NCBI GenBank assembly: GCA_030837935.1
Contig: JAUQXU010000278.1
Coordinates: 1-18,174 of the forward strand
Direction: 5' to 3'
DNA length: 18,174 nt
From: Candidatus Brocadia sp.
Lineage (GTDB): Bacteria > Planctomycetota > Brocadiia > Brocadiales > Brocadiaceae
This document shows, in pieces, positions 8,345-15,051 of the stretch. Below the pieces are notes generated by a model. The model ran no database searches and was not told the origin of the DNA. It saw only the letters and a list, made by a program, of their open reading frames with translations. The translations under genes and the position numbers were made by a program. Within the stretch, counting starts at the first letter, position 1, and every line of letters starts with the position of its first letter.

Positions 8345-9370
8345 CTAAAATAGTCTTTTTTGGAGTCCAGCTTCTGTGTGAAATTGATATCCTAAATGTT
8401 CATAAGCAAGTCTTGTCGCAACCCTTCCCCTGGGTGTTTTATCCAGATATCCCCTCTGGATCAAAAATGATTCGTACACCTCTTCGATAGTATCCTCTTC
8501 TTCACTTACCGAAACTGCGATAGTTTTCAAGCCAACAGGACCGCCGCCGTATCGAATGACGGTTTCCAGTATTTTACGATCCATGTCTCCCAAACCATTC
8601 TCATCCACGCCTAACATCTCCAAACCCATGTTGGCTACTTCTTCATTGATAAAATCGTTGCCACGCACCTGAGCGACATCCCGAATACGTCTTAAAAATC
8701 TATTGGCTATCCTTGGAGTGCCGCGGGATCTTTTCGCAATAATTTCAGCCCCTTTTTCATCTATTTGAATAGAGAGAATGCGGGCAGAGTTACATACAAT
8801 TTTATGCAGGTCGTCCCACGGATAGAACTCCAGCTTCTCCAGTACGCCAAACCGTGAGCGAAGAGGAGCCGTAAGTAATCCTTCTCGCGTAGTCGATCCA
8901 ACAAGCGTAAACTTTGGCAATTTGATTTTTACCGACCGGGCCTTTGGTCCCTGATCAATAAGAATATCAATATAAAAATCCTCCATGGCTGAATACAGAT
9001 ACTCTTCAACTGTTGTATTCAACCGATGAATTTCGTCAATAAACAGGATATCTCCGTGTTGCAAATTCGTAAGAATGCCTGCAAGGTCCATAGGTTTATC
9101 CAGGATGGGACCAGACGTTGTCTTAATTGACGTATTAATTTCGTTGGCAATAATTTGCGACAAGGTTGTTTTTCCCAAACCAGGAGGGCCGGAAAACAAG
9201 ATGTGATCTAATGGTTCTCCCCTTTTCTTTGCAGCTTCGATGTAAATGAGCAAATTCTCTTTTAAGCGATCTTGTCCAATAAAATCACTGAACCGTTTTG
9301 GTCTCAGCGTAAGGTCCAGATTTTTATCTTCAACGATGATCGTGGAAGATAAAATATCTTCTTTTGTCAT
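8345..9370 (-). CDS. ruvB: Holliday junction branch migration helicase RuvB
   Basis: The protein has 341 residues, typical for RuvB. This AAA+ ATPase forms hexameric rings that drive branch migration with RuvA. Visible motifs: RPKRFSDFIGQ near residue 23, Walker A GPPGLGKTT (61-69), Walker B LFIDEIHR (109-116), sensor 1 VGSTTR (157-162), and the arginine-finger region PLRSRFG (169-175). They are followed by sensor 2 RGTPRIANRFLRR (216-228) and the C-terminal winged helix with GGGPVGLKTIA (275-285) and TPRGR (312-316). All motifs are intact. AGGA lies about 9 bases before the ATG. It follows ruvA by 44 bases and is followed directly by queH. Confidence 0.98.
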   Translation of the reverse strand: MTKEDILSSTIIVEDKNLDLTLRPKRFSDFIGQDRLKENLLIYIEAAKKRGEPLDHILFSGPPGLGKTTLSQIIANEINTSIKTTSGPILDKPMDLAGILTNLQHGDILFIDEIHRLNTTVEEYLYSAMEDFYIDILIDQGPKARSVKIKLPKFTLVGSTTREGLLTAPLRSRFGVLEKLEFYPWDDLHKIVCNSARILSIQIDEKGAEIIAKRSRGTPRIANRFLRRIRDVAQVRGNDFINEEVANMGLEMLGVDENGLGDMDRKILETVIRYGGGPVGLKTIAVSVSEEEDTIEEVYESFLIQRGYLDKTPRGRVATRLAYEHLGYQFHTEAGLQKRLF

Positions 9371-9414
9371 AACATATATCCTACAGGAGGTTTAAAATTG
9401 CACGACAGGGCTAA

Positions 9415-10005
9415 TTAAACCTTATATTTCAACGCTTCCCTTACAAGGACCTCAACATTATCAATTGTTTGCAATTTTCTTACCGCTTCGCTTACTGCAT
9501 TTTCAGCCACCGGCCGTCCATAACCCAAAGAAACCAAGGCCATAACAGCATCAGATACAAGCGCCTTTTGCCGGGCATCCATACCACGAGGTATAGTTGG
9601 TGTAATTTCCTTTAACATTCCTTTGAGTTCCAGGATAATCCTCTCTGCCGTCTTCTTACCAACCCCTTTGATTTTTTCTAATGCCTTTGCATCTTCACGG
9701 GCGACCGCATATTTAATATCTTCCACCGTACTGCCGGAGAGTATAGTTATTGCCATAGTAGGTCCTATGCCATTCACGGAAAGCAGCAATTGAAACAAAT
9801 CCCTTTCATCTCTTGTGGCAAATCCAAAAATCTTTATCTGGTCTTCCCTTATAAACAACTGGGTAAGAATTGTAACCTCTCCATGGTTGGGGATCTTCTC
9901 AAAGGTAGATAACGGAATGTGTAATAGATAACCGATGCCTGCTACTTCCAAAATAAGGCTGGTAGGAGACTTACTAGTCACCTGTCCTCGGATGTAATCT
10001 AACAT
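9415..10005 (-). CDS. ruvA: Holliday junction DNA-binding protein RuvA
   Basis: The protein has 196 residues, normal for RuvA. It binds four-way junctions as a tetramer and loads RuvB. The N-terminal OB-fold (1-64) starts MLDYIRG and includes REDQIKIFGFA. Two helix-hairpin-helix motifs follow: VNGIGPTMAITIL (about 78-90) and IKGVGKKTAERIILELK (about 112-128). The mobile C-terminal domain III (about 150-196), which contacts RuvB, contains ALVSLGYGRPVAENAV. The Shine-Dalgarno is weak (GGGGACGAG). The gap to the upstream TPR gene is 55 bases and contains a hairpin with a T-run oriented on the other strand. ruvB follows on the same strand. Confidence 0.97.
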   Translation of the reverse strand: MLDYIRGQVTSKSPTSLILEVAGIGYLLHIPLSTFEKIPNHGEVTILTQLFIREDQIKIFGFATRDERDLFQLLLSVNGIGPTMAITILSGSTVEDIKYAVAREDAKALEKIKGVGKKTAERIILELKGMLKEITPTIPRGMDARQKALVSDAVMALVSLGYGRPVAENAVSEAVRKLQTIDNVEVLVREALKYKV

Positions 10006-10029
10006 GTATGCTCGTCCCCAGATATCGCA

Positions 10030-10053
10030 CGGATGTCATCCGAATTTTTTTTT
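10030..10053 (+). terminator. Terminator-like hairpin, oriented antisense to the operon
   Basis: The arms CGGAT (10030-10034) and ATCCG (10038-10042) enclose a 3-base loop, with nine T's at 10045-10053. The order is that of an intrinsic terminator on the plus strand, opposite to ruvA and the TPR gene. On the minus strand the run becomes A's upstream of the hairpin and would not terminate. The stem is short. It could stop antisense transcripts or be chance. Confidence 0.25.
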
Positions 10054-10060
10054 ACACCGG

Positions 10061-11428
10061 CTATTCTTCATCGTTGTCTTCCAAATCCGCCGCAGAATTG
10101 TCATTTGCTTTAAGACTCAGGCCAAACTTGGAGAGCACATCTTTTATCTCATCAATATAATCTTGATTCACACCTTTTTGGTCTAACTCCATTTCTGTAT
10201 TTTCTATGAGGTCTTCAACTGTTTCAATACCAACCTTACTAAGGACATTTCTGCAACGAGTGGAAAATTCAAGCTCAGAAACAGTATAAAATGTCTCTAT
10301 CTTTTTTTCTGGGGTTTTGTTCGTAAATAACTCAGTCTCACTGCCACTTTCCAATACCTGACCTAAACGCAATCCTTTTTGAGTCAAAATGGCCTTAATT
10401 TCATTCAACGAGGTTTCTCCAAAATTTTTAAAAGAGAGCAAGTCTGCCTCTGTAATTCTTGTAAGATCCCGCAAAGTACGGATATTCATTTTTTCCAGGC
10501 AATTTTTACTTCTTACAGAGAGTTCAAAATCAGAAATTGGAATATTCAACACCTCGCTTTCCTTCCCCTGCTTCTTTGAAATCTCCTCATCATAATACAT
10601 AGCGCCAGAGGACCTGGCATCCTTTAAAAACAATAAAGCCCGCGGATTGGTTGGTTCAGCATCTAAGACCATTTCAAAACAATATACCGCATCATCATAG
10701 TTGCCTTTATCTTCATACAGTAATCCGAGATTAATATATGCGTTTGTATGGCTGGGACATAAATTTATACACTTCTCGTAGTACTCGATAGCCTTTTCAT
10801 CTTCCCCATTCAGATCATAATTAAACGCACAGCGGAAGAGAGACTTCGCACAGTGCTGGTCTATTTGAATTGACTGTTCATAATGATTAAACGCCTCATC
10901 GTAATCTCCGAGAGCGTCTAAACAATACCCCCACTGATAATGCAATTCTGCGCTATTCCCATGTGATTGCGAAAAACTTTTAATAATTTCTAGCGCATCT
11001 TCGATATTCCCGGCCATTCTTTTTGTCTCAGCAATGTTCATACAAATATCAAATTCTTCAGCATCCGCTTTTTTAGCGCGTTCAAAACATTCCAAGGCCT
11101 GTGCATAATCGCCCAATTCATGATAACATTTTCCCAGATAATATGAACCAATCTTCCTCGATTTAACCTCTTTTAGAAGTTCGGATGCCTCTTTTACATT
11201 CCCAACGATCCACTCGCATATTCCCAACAAAAGAGCCAAGTCCTTTGCTTTGGCGCCATCATGTTCCTTTTTTAAATCTATCCTCATCGAATTAATCTTT
11301 GCATCCAGCTTTTCCCTGTTTTCTTTGGAGCTGTATACCTGCTCCTTGAGATGGGCAACGGTTTCCCTCGACAATGTTTCCACTTCTAAGAGTTTGTCAA
11401 GATCCAGATCAGCAACTGCTGTAATCAT
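10061..11428 (-). CDS. TPR protein with two RNA polymerase alpha-CTD-like domains
   Basis: The protein has 455 residues. The N-terminal helical part (1-90) is followed by about five TPR units (about 93-261) with the usual W/Y-G-A-F-P spacing. A linker leads to two alpha-CTD-like domains (about 296-356 and 382-440) and an acidic tail. In the first domain, E. coli alpha DNA-contact residues are largely kept: R306 (R265), N309 (N268), C310 (C269), G337 (G296), S340 (S299) and E343 (E302), with K298 replaced by T339. The second keeps R391, N394 and E427 but lacks the Gly and Ser, so it has diverged. There is no alpha N-terminal domain, so it is not RpoA. A regulator that binds DNA or RNA polymerase, with TPRs for protein partners, is plausible but inferred. 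GGAGG lies about 12 bases before the ATG. It is first in the ruvAB cluster. Confidence 0.88.
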   Translation of the reverse strand: MITAVADLDLDKLLEVETLSRETVAHLKEQVYSSKENREKLDAKINSMRIDLKKEHDGAKAKDLALLLGICEWIVGNVKEASELLKEVKSRKIGSYYLGKCYHELGDYAQALECFERAKKADAEEFDICMNIAETKRMAGNIEDALEIIKSFSQSHGNSAELHYQWGYCLDALGDYDEAFNHYEQSIQIDQHCAKSLFRCAFNYDLNGEDEKAIEYYEKCINLCPSHTNAYINLGLLYEDKGNYDDAVYCFEMVLDAEPTNPRALLFLKDARSSGAMYYDEEISKKQGKESEVLNIPISDFELSVRSKNCLEKMNIRTLRDLTRITEADLLSFKNFGETSLNEIKAILTQKGLRLGQVLESGSETELFTNKTPEKKIETFYTVSELEFSTRCRNVLSKVGIETVEDLIENTEMELDQKGVNQDYIDEIKDVLSKFGLSLKANDNSAADLEDNDEE

Positions 11429-11500
11429 TTTATTGTTTAACCTCCGTCACTTCTTAAAAATATACTTAGAATCATCAAATTAGATAATTTTGGATGATCG

Positions 11501-11529
11501 AGTTTAACAAACACACATCAGAAATTCAA
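11501..11529 (-). promoter_or_regulatory. Candidate promoter of the TPR-ruvAB-queH cluster
   Basis: On the minus strand, -35 TTGAAT (11524-11529) and -10 TAAACT (11501-11506) are separated by 17 bases. A TG one base before the -10 makes an extended -10 element. Transcription would start near 11494, about 66 bases before the TPR-protein ATG. It is arranged back-to-back with the cold-shock gene promoter. Confidence 0.42.
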
Positions 11530-11572
11530 ATAAATTTTATTACACAATTTTACGACAACCCTATTATTTCCC

Positions 11573-11601
11573 TTGCTTTTGCAGGTATTGTTTGATAATA
11601 T
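11573..11601 (+). promoter_or_regulatory. Candidate promoter of the cold-shock gene
   Basis: -35 TTGCTT (11573-11578) and -10 TAATAT (11596-11601) are separated by 17 bases. The predicted start near 11608 would give a leader of roughly 127 bases before the cold-shock ATG, a long leader as seen for many cold-shock mRNAs. Confidence 0.45.
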
Positions 11602-11656
11602 TTTTTGTATGGCTTCATCGCAGTGTATAGTCATTTTTCAACTCATAGTTGGTAAT

Positions 11657-11696
11657 AAGGCTACAAGGGCTAAAATCTCGTAGCCTTTTTCGTTTT
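11657..11696 (+). promoter_or_regulatory. Leader hairpin with T-rich tail upstream of the cold-shock gene
   Basis: A perfect 8-base inverted repeat (AAGGCTAC at 11657-11664, GTAGCCTT at 11680-11687) with a 15-base loop is followed by TTTCGTTTT. It has the form of an intrinsic terminator on the plus strand. It lies between the candidate promoter and the cold-shock ribosome-binding site, so it could be an attenuator or a temperature-responsive leader structure. Alternatively it could end a short separate RNA (about 11608-11695). Confidence 0.5.
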
Positions 11697-11734
11697 GTTG
11701 AGCTATTATAAAAGTGAAGGGGGTGATTTACAAA

Positions 11735-11935
11735 ATGGCAACTGGAACAGTGAAATGGTTTAATGACAAAAAGGGTTTTGGCTTCATTTCCCAGGATAAT
11801 GGAGAGGATGTTTTTGTCCATCAAACCGCTATTCAATGTGAGGGTTTCAGGACCCTTGCCGAAGGAGATAAGGTCGAGTTTGAACTCATTAAAGACCAGA
11901 AAGGCTACAAAGCTACAAAAGTCGTCAAATTATAA
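11735..11935 (+). CDS. Cold-shock domain protein (CspA family)
   Basis: The protein has 66 residues, a complete single cold-shock domain. It is an OB-fold that binds single-stranded RNA/DNA and melts RNA structure, acting in the cytoplasm. It begins MATGTVKWFN and carries both RNA-binding motifs, KGFGFI (13-18) and VFVH (26-29), plus the F-E-L...G..A..V end. The ATG at 11735 is preferred over an in-frame GTG at 11714. AAGGGGGTGA, a near-perfect Shine-Dalgarno, sits about 8 bases before the ATG, and family members start at this residue. The gene has a promoter candidate and structured leader upstream and an intrinsic terminator about 100 bases downstream. Which csp paralogue it is cannot be said. 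Confidence 0.96.
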   Translation: MATGTVKWFNDKKGFGFISQDNGEDVFVHQTAIQCEGFRTLAEGDKVEFELIKDQKGYKATKVVKL

Positions 11936-12035
11936 ATCTATTAAAGAAGAGCACTCTTAATATTATAGCAAAACCAATTCTAGTCGGCTGGCGTATAAAA
12001 ATATGGAGTTGTCACTTAATTATAATTGCGACAGC

Positions 12036-12072
12036 AAAACCCCAATAGCTGCACAAGGTATTGGGGTTTTTT
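12036..12072 (+). terminator. Strong intrinsic terminator after the cold-shock gene
   Basis: A perfect 12-base-pair stem (AAAACCCCAATA at 12036-12047, TATTGGGGTTTT at 12059-12070) with an 11-base loop runs into six T's, TTGTTTCTT following. It lies about 100 bases beyond the cold-shock stop codon. The stem is symmetric enough that it could also stop the convergent minus-strand gene ending at 12135, though with only four T's on that side. Confidence 0.85.
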
Positions 12073-12134
12073 GTTTCTTCAGTAATCCAACATCATACAT
12101 TCGACGCGTTGTTTATTATAGTATTATACACAAT

Positions 12135-12338
12135 CTAATAAGTTTTTTTGTTTATTGTATTTAAAATTTTTTCGTATTTCTTATACACCTTCTTTTCATG
12201 TTTTACGGCATCTTTTACAATTCTATGTAAAAACGCCTTTACGAAGGGATCGGTCTCTTGATCTGCAAGTTTTATATATTTTTCCTGCAATTCCTTCTCG
12301 TCTTTTGCAACCATATCAAGCGCCTCAAATAAATTCAT
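12135..12338 (-). CDS. Small two-helix ferritin-like/rubrerythrin-like protein
   Basis: The protein has 67 residues. The start ATG (12336-12338) is chosen because GGAAGG lies 7 bases upstream and a promoter candidate gives a leader of about 38 bases. A longer frame would extend into that promoter. The sequence is nearly all helical, with two amphipathic helices (about 2-26 and 30-62) joined by a short turn at Thr-Asp-Pro. The pattern E..A...V..D.KELQ.KY..LA, then D.F.KAFL..I..D..KHEK, resembles half of a ferritin/rubrerythrin four-helix bundle, which would dimerise. The usual E..H metal motif is not exact (D43, H47, E48 are in the right area), so iron binding is uncertain. It is rich in Lys and Glu. 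It could instead be a simple helical-hairpin protein of unknown role. Confidence 0.6.
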   Translation of the reverse strand: MNLFEALDMVAKDEKELQEKYIKLADQETDPFVKAFLHRIVKDAVKHEKKVYKKYEKILNTINKKTY

Positions 12339-12382
12339 CCTTCTGCCTTCCTTTCTAAAATTTTTGGGGTCATCAAGACGCG

Positions 12383-12411
12383 AATTTACCAAATAGGAGA
12401 ATAAATATCAA
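12383..12411 (-). promoter_or_regulatory. Candidate promoter of the small ferritin-like gene
   Basis: -35 TTGATA (12406-12411) and -10 TAAATT (12383-12388) lie on the minus strand with 17 bases between them and a TG one base before the -10. The predicted start is near 12376, about 38 bases before the ATG. Confidence 0.45.
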
Positions 12412-12507
12412 TAATTCTTTTAACAAAGCGCATTATACCTTTTTCTTTAAAATTGTTTATATCAACGGATATTACTGCATTTCCTCCCTGCAACACTATA
12501 TTTTTTC

Positions 12508-12536
12508 TTGACAAGTAACACAGGAAGGATTTGAAT
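12508..12536 (+). promoter_or_regulatory. Candidate promoter of the M4 protease gene
   Basis: A perfect -35 TTGACA (12508-12513) and -10 TTGAAT (12531-12536) are separated by 17 bases. The predicted start is near 12543, about 52 bases before the protease ATG. The -10 matches only four of six consensus positions. Confidence 0.4.
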
Positions 12537-12594
12537 GTTATGCATAAGCAATAGAGAAAATTGACTTCTATAACTTCCCCTATGGAGATCAAAG

Positions 12595-14310
12595 ATGAAA
12601 AATTTAGCAAGGTGCAGCGTTGTTTTTTTGGCAATTTTCAGCCATGGCATCGTGATGGCCGGAGGTATTCCTACCACAGCAAGTGAAGATCAAAAGGCTG
12701 CCATTTCAGAAATAGAAAAGGCGTCTTCAAAAGATGTAAGTGTGAAATGGGATGAGAGGAGAGGTGTTGCTAAATTTATTTCGGGACACCTTACCGAGCC
12801 GTCTGAGAAGTCTAAGGCAGACTTGTCAAGAGACTTCATTAGGCAGTATAAGGTATTGTTTGGTGTAGAAAACCCGGATAATGAATTAACATTAGACAAC
12901 ACAAGTGCCGCATCAAGAGGACGCTTTGTTAACTTCAAACAGAAAAAAGACGGACTGGAAGTCATAGGTGGCAAGATCACGGTAAGGATAGAGGATGGTG
13001 TAATAACTACGGTTGCAAACTACTTTGAGCCAAATATCACTGTTAAAACTACACCCACAATTTCCCTGGAAAAGGCAACGGCTATCGCCAGGCATGAGAT
13101 AAACTCACCCAACCAGGCTGACACCGCCAGTCTGGTCGTTTTCCACTGGGAAGGGAAATGCTATCTTACTTATAGGATAGATTTTCGGTTTAATCCAGGA
13201 CCAGAGCCGTCGAGATACCGGGTATATATTAATGCACATGACGGTACAATCGTCCTTATTGAAAACAGGGTCATGCATGAGGGTTCTGCTACGGGATCAG
13301 GTATTGGTTTAGATGGTGTTTTAAAGAGCTTTGACACCTATGAGAAAGGAGGCACCTTCTATCTTGGCAACGCGCCTCTCGCCAACACGACCGCTGTAAC
13401 GATAAAGACTTATACTGCCAACGGCACCAATTCCCTCCCAGGAAGTATAATGAAGGATTCAAATAACTCCTGGGAAGATCCGGCAGGTGTGGATGCCCAT
13501 TTTTACGGAAACTTTGTCTTTGATTTCTATAAAAACAACTTTAGCGACTTTTCCTGGTTTGCTGGAAGTGCATTTGATACTTCCCATGGTCTTATATCAA
13601 CCGTCCATTACGATGATAATCCCAGAGATGGAAAAGGTTTAGACAATGCCTTCTGGAACGGAACTCAAATGGCATACGGTGATGGCGGAGAAATATTTTC
13701 CTCCCTGTCAGGGTCACTGGATGTAGTTGCCCACGAAATCACCCATGGTGTTACAGAATCCATCAATAACCTCGTATACAGTCAGGAGCCCGGGGCACTG
13801 AATGAATCATGGTCGGATGTTATGGGAATGTTTGTATCTCTCGATTACGGAGACGACCGTCCCTATTGGATGGCAGAGGATGTTATGAAGATCGCCAAGA
13901 CCCCTGGGAAAGAGGCATACTACGCACTCAGAAGAATGGATGATCCCCCCTTCAGAACTGATAGCTATCCGGAAAACAACTATAACCCCAACAACCCTTT
14001 GAATGGTTGGGGACAACCTGAACATACCTCTGAACAGTATCATGCACCAAGCAGACCCTGGACCGACAATGGGGGGGTACATATAAACTCTGGTATTCCT
14101 AATAAGGCGGCTTATCTGATTACTACAAACGCGAACATTGGCGCAGAAAAGGCAAAACAGATATATTATTCTGCCATGTTTTACCTTTCTCCTAACTCTC
14201 AATTTGTCGATGCGCGGGATGCCGTAGAACAGGCTACCATTGATCTGTATGGCAGAGGTAAAGAGCTCATTGCCGTCCAAGCTGCTTTCAATGCTGTTGG
14301 TATCCAATAG
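12595..14310 (+). CDS. Secreted thermolysin-type zinc metalloprotease (peptidase family M4)
   Basis: The protein has 571 residues and is made as a pre-pro-enzyme. It has a signal peptide (1-22, ending in Met-Ala-Gly-Gly), an FTP-type propeptide (about 75-145), a PepSY-type inhibitor region (about 155-223), and then the M4 catalytic domain (about 235-571). Active-site residues are all present: HEITH gives H380, E381 and H384; NESWSD gives the third zinc ligand E404, 24 residues after H380 as in thermolysin; DNGGVHINSG gives D491 and H496, spaced as in thermolysin. The stretch between E404 and H496 is about 27 residues longer than in thermolysin and rich in Pro, Asn and Tyr. There is no C-terminal PPC or cell-wall domain. 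GGAG lies 7 bases before the ATG. The gene stands alone; its substrate (extracellular or periplasmic protein) is unknown. Confidence 0.95.
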   Translation: MKNLARCSVVFLAIFSHGIVMAGGIPTTASEDQKAAISEIEKASSKDVSVKWDERRGVAKFISGHLTEPSEKSKADLSRDFIRQYKVLFGVENPDNELTLDNTSAASRGRFVNFKQKKDGLEVIGGKITVRIEDGVITTVANYFEPNITVKTTPTISLEKATAIARHEINSPNQADTASLVVFHWEGKCYLTYRIDFRFNPGPEPSRYRVYINAHDGTIVLIENRVMHEGSATGSGIGLDGVLKSFDTYEKGGTFYLGNAPLANTTAVTIKTYTANGTNSLPGSIMKDSNNSWEDPAGVDAHFYGNFVFDFYKNNFSDFSWFAGSAFDTSHGLISTVHYDDNPRDGKGLDNAFWNGTQMAYGDGGEIFSSLSGSLDVVAHEITHGVTESINNLVYSQEPGALNESWSDVMGMFVSLDYGDDRPYWMAEDVMKIAKTPGKEAYYALRRMDDPPFRTDSYPENNYNPNNPLNGWGQPEHTSEQYHAPSRPWTDNGGVHINSGIPNKAAYLITTNANIGAEKAKQIYYSAMFYLSPNSQFVDARDAVEQATIDLYGRGKELIAVQAAFNAVGIQ

Positions 14311-14378
14311 GTGCTCTTTACCGTATAGAAATAATCACGAGCGAGGCAAAGCCTCAGACCGATAAAACACAGTTGCAG

Positions 14379-14423
14379 GTTGTAAGATTTAAGTTTTCAA
14401 CTTACAACTCAAAATCTTACAAC
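14379..14423. repeat. Nested inverted repeat
   Basis: A perfect 12-base inverted repeat has arms GTTGTAAGATTT (14379-14390) and AAATCTTACAAC (14412-14423). The 21 bases between them contain a second small hairpin (AAGTT/AACTT) and a further CTTACAAC copy (14401-14408), which competes for the same left arm. It could be a mobile repetitive palindromic element or a structured 3' end of the protease mRNA. No T-run follows, so it is not a standard terminator. Confidence 0.65.
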
Positions 14424-14586
14424 TATTCTTAAAAACTTGATTCATTTGTAAAGATAAACTGCAGATTGGGAAGGTAAGATTGATTTTGGAATTCCTTAAT
14501 CGCCTTGATTTAACCAGATAATTTGAAATGGATATGGCTCCGAGTTTGCTATGTTCAAACCTCTTTCTCATTTTCTATCGAATGTC

Positions 14587-14790
14587 CTATGTCTGTTTTG
14601 TTAACAATCGAATATTTGCCGTTTTTCCTCTTGCTGCTCTCGATACCTTTGCTTTTGCCATAAGTTTAGTTAAATCAAAAACATAGGAACCAGGGGCATT
14701 ATCTGTTACAAACAGATAATACTTGTCGTTGATTAAAAATGTCCCTCGTGTGAAGATAAATTGTACACAAAGTCCTGCGTTTGAACAGAT
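14587..14790 (-). pseudogene. Coding-like fragment without a start codon
   Basis: A minus-strand frame of 67 codons ends in TAG (14587-14589) and is closed upstream by TAA (14791-14793). It has no ATG, GTG or TTG near its start. The middle reads like real protein: a beta-rich GTFLINDKYYLFV stretch, an Asp-Asn-Ala-Pro-Gly turn, SYVFDLTKLM, and then a basic tail with KVSRAARGK. This composition is unlike the shadow frames elsewhere. I read it as the C-terminal remnant of a truncated gene; the family is not recognised. It could also be chance, since it is short. Confidence 0.42.
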
Positions 14791-15051
14791 TTAGTTTTGC
14801 CTATTTATGGAGCACAACAAACAACAAACAATGAACAATTCTATAATATCCAGTAATTAAATATATTAAGACTTATTTACATTGATAATTGTTGTTTTGC
14901 ACAAAATTTGCTCTTGTCTTTGAAAAATTTGTTTCAAGTGGAAATAAATTGCGAATAGAAAGGGGGTGTTTGCCTAAACTGAGAAAGGGAAAAGACGTCT
15001 TAGAGTAGCGTGTTTTATAGTAAAACCATTATGAAAAGGAGGTAAGAAAAA

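Larger units (their letters stand above)
14311..15051. other. 741-base region without an intact gene
   Basis: It contains a GAGGC-AAA-GCCTC hairpin (14343-14355) just after the protease gene and nested inverted repeats (14379-14423). A decayed minus-strand coding fragment lies at 14587-14790, with AC/AA-rich sequence near 14810-14840. The final 200 bases probably hold the promoter and leader of the gene at 15052. A 60-codon open frame at 14389-14571 (minus) has no recognisable protein and runs into the repeats, so I do not call it. A 10-base palindrome AAGACGTCTT (14992-15001) and a small hairpin (15012-15026) lie just before the next ribosome-binding site. Confidence 0.6.

Noticed and set aside
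10061..11428. Annotation as RNA polymerase alpha subunit (rpoA)
   Set aside because: Only the C-terminal domain type is present, twice and behind TPRs. The alpha N-terminal dimerisation and assembly domain is missing.
11615..11836. 73-codon minus-strand frame across the cold-shock leader
   Set aside because: It is antisense to the conserved cold-shock domain, and part of it is encoded by the leader hairpin.
12386..12677. Two overlapping minus-strand open frames (82 and 71 codons)
   Set aside because: They cover the protease promoter and signal-peptide region, have no good ribosome-binding site and show no protein-like pattern.
13807..14307. 166-codon open frame on the minus strand
   Set aside because: It is antisense to the conserved catalytic end of the M4 protease, has no recognisable domains, and is best explained as a shadow frame.
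14389..14571. 60-codon minus-strand frame near the inverted repeats
   Set aside because: Its C-terminal part is encoded by the inverted repeat, there is no convincing Shine-Dalgarno, and the sequence is not recognisable. A role as part of a decayed locus cannot be excluded.
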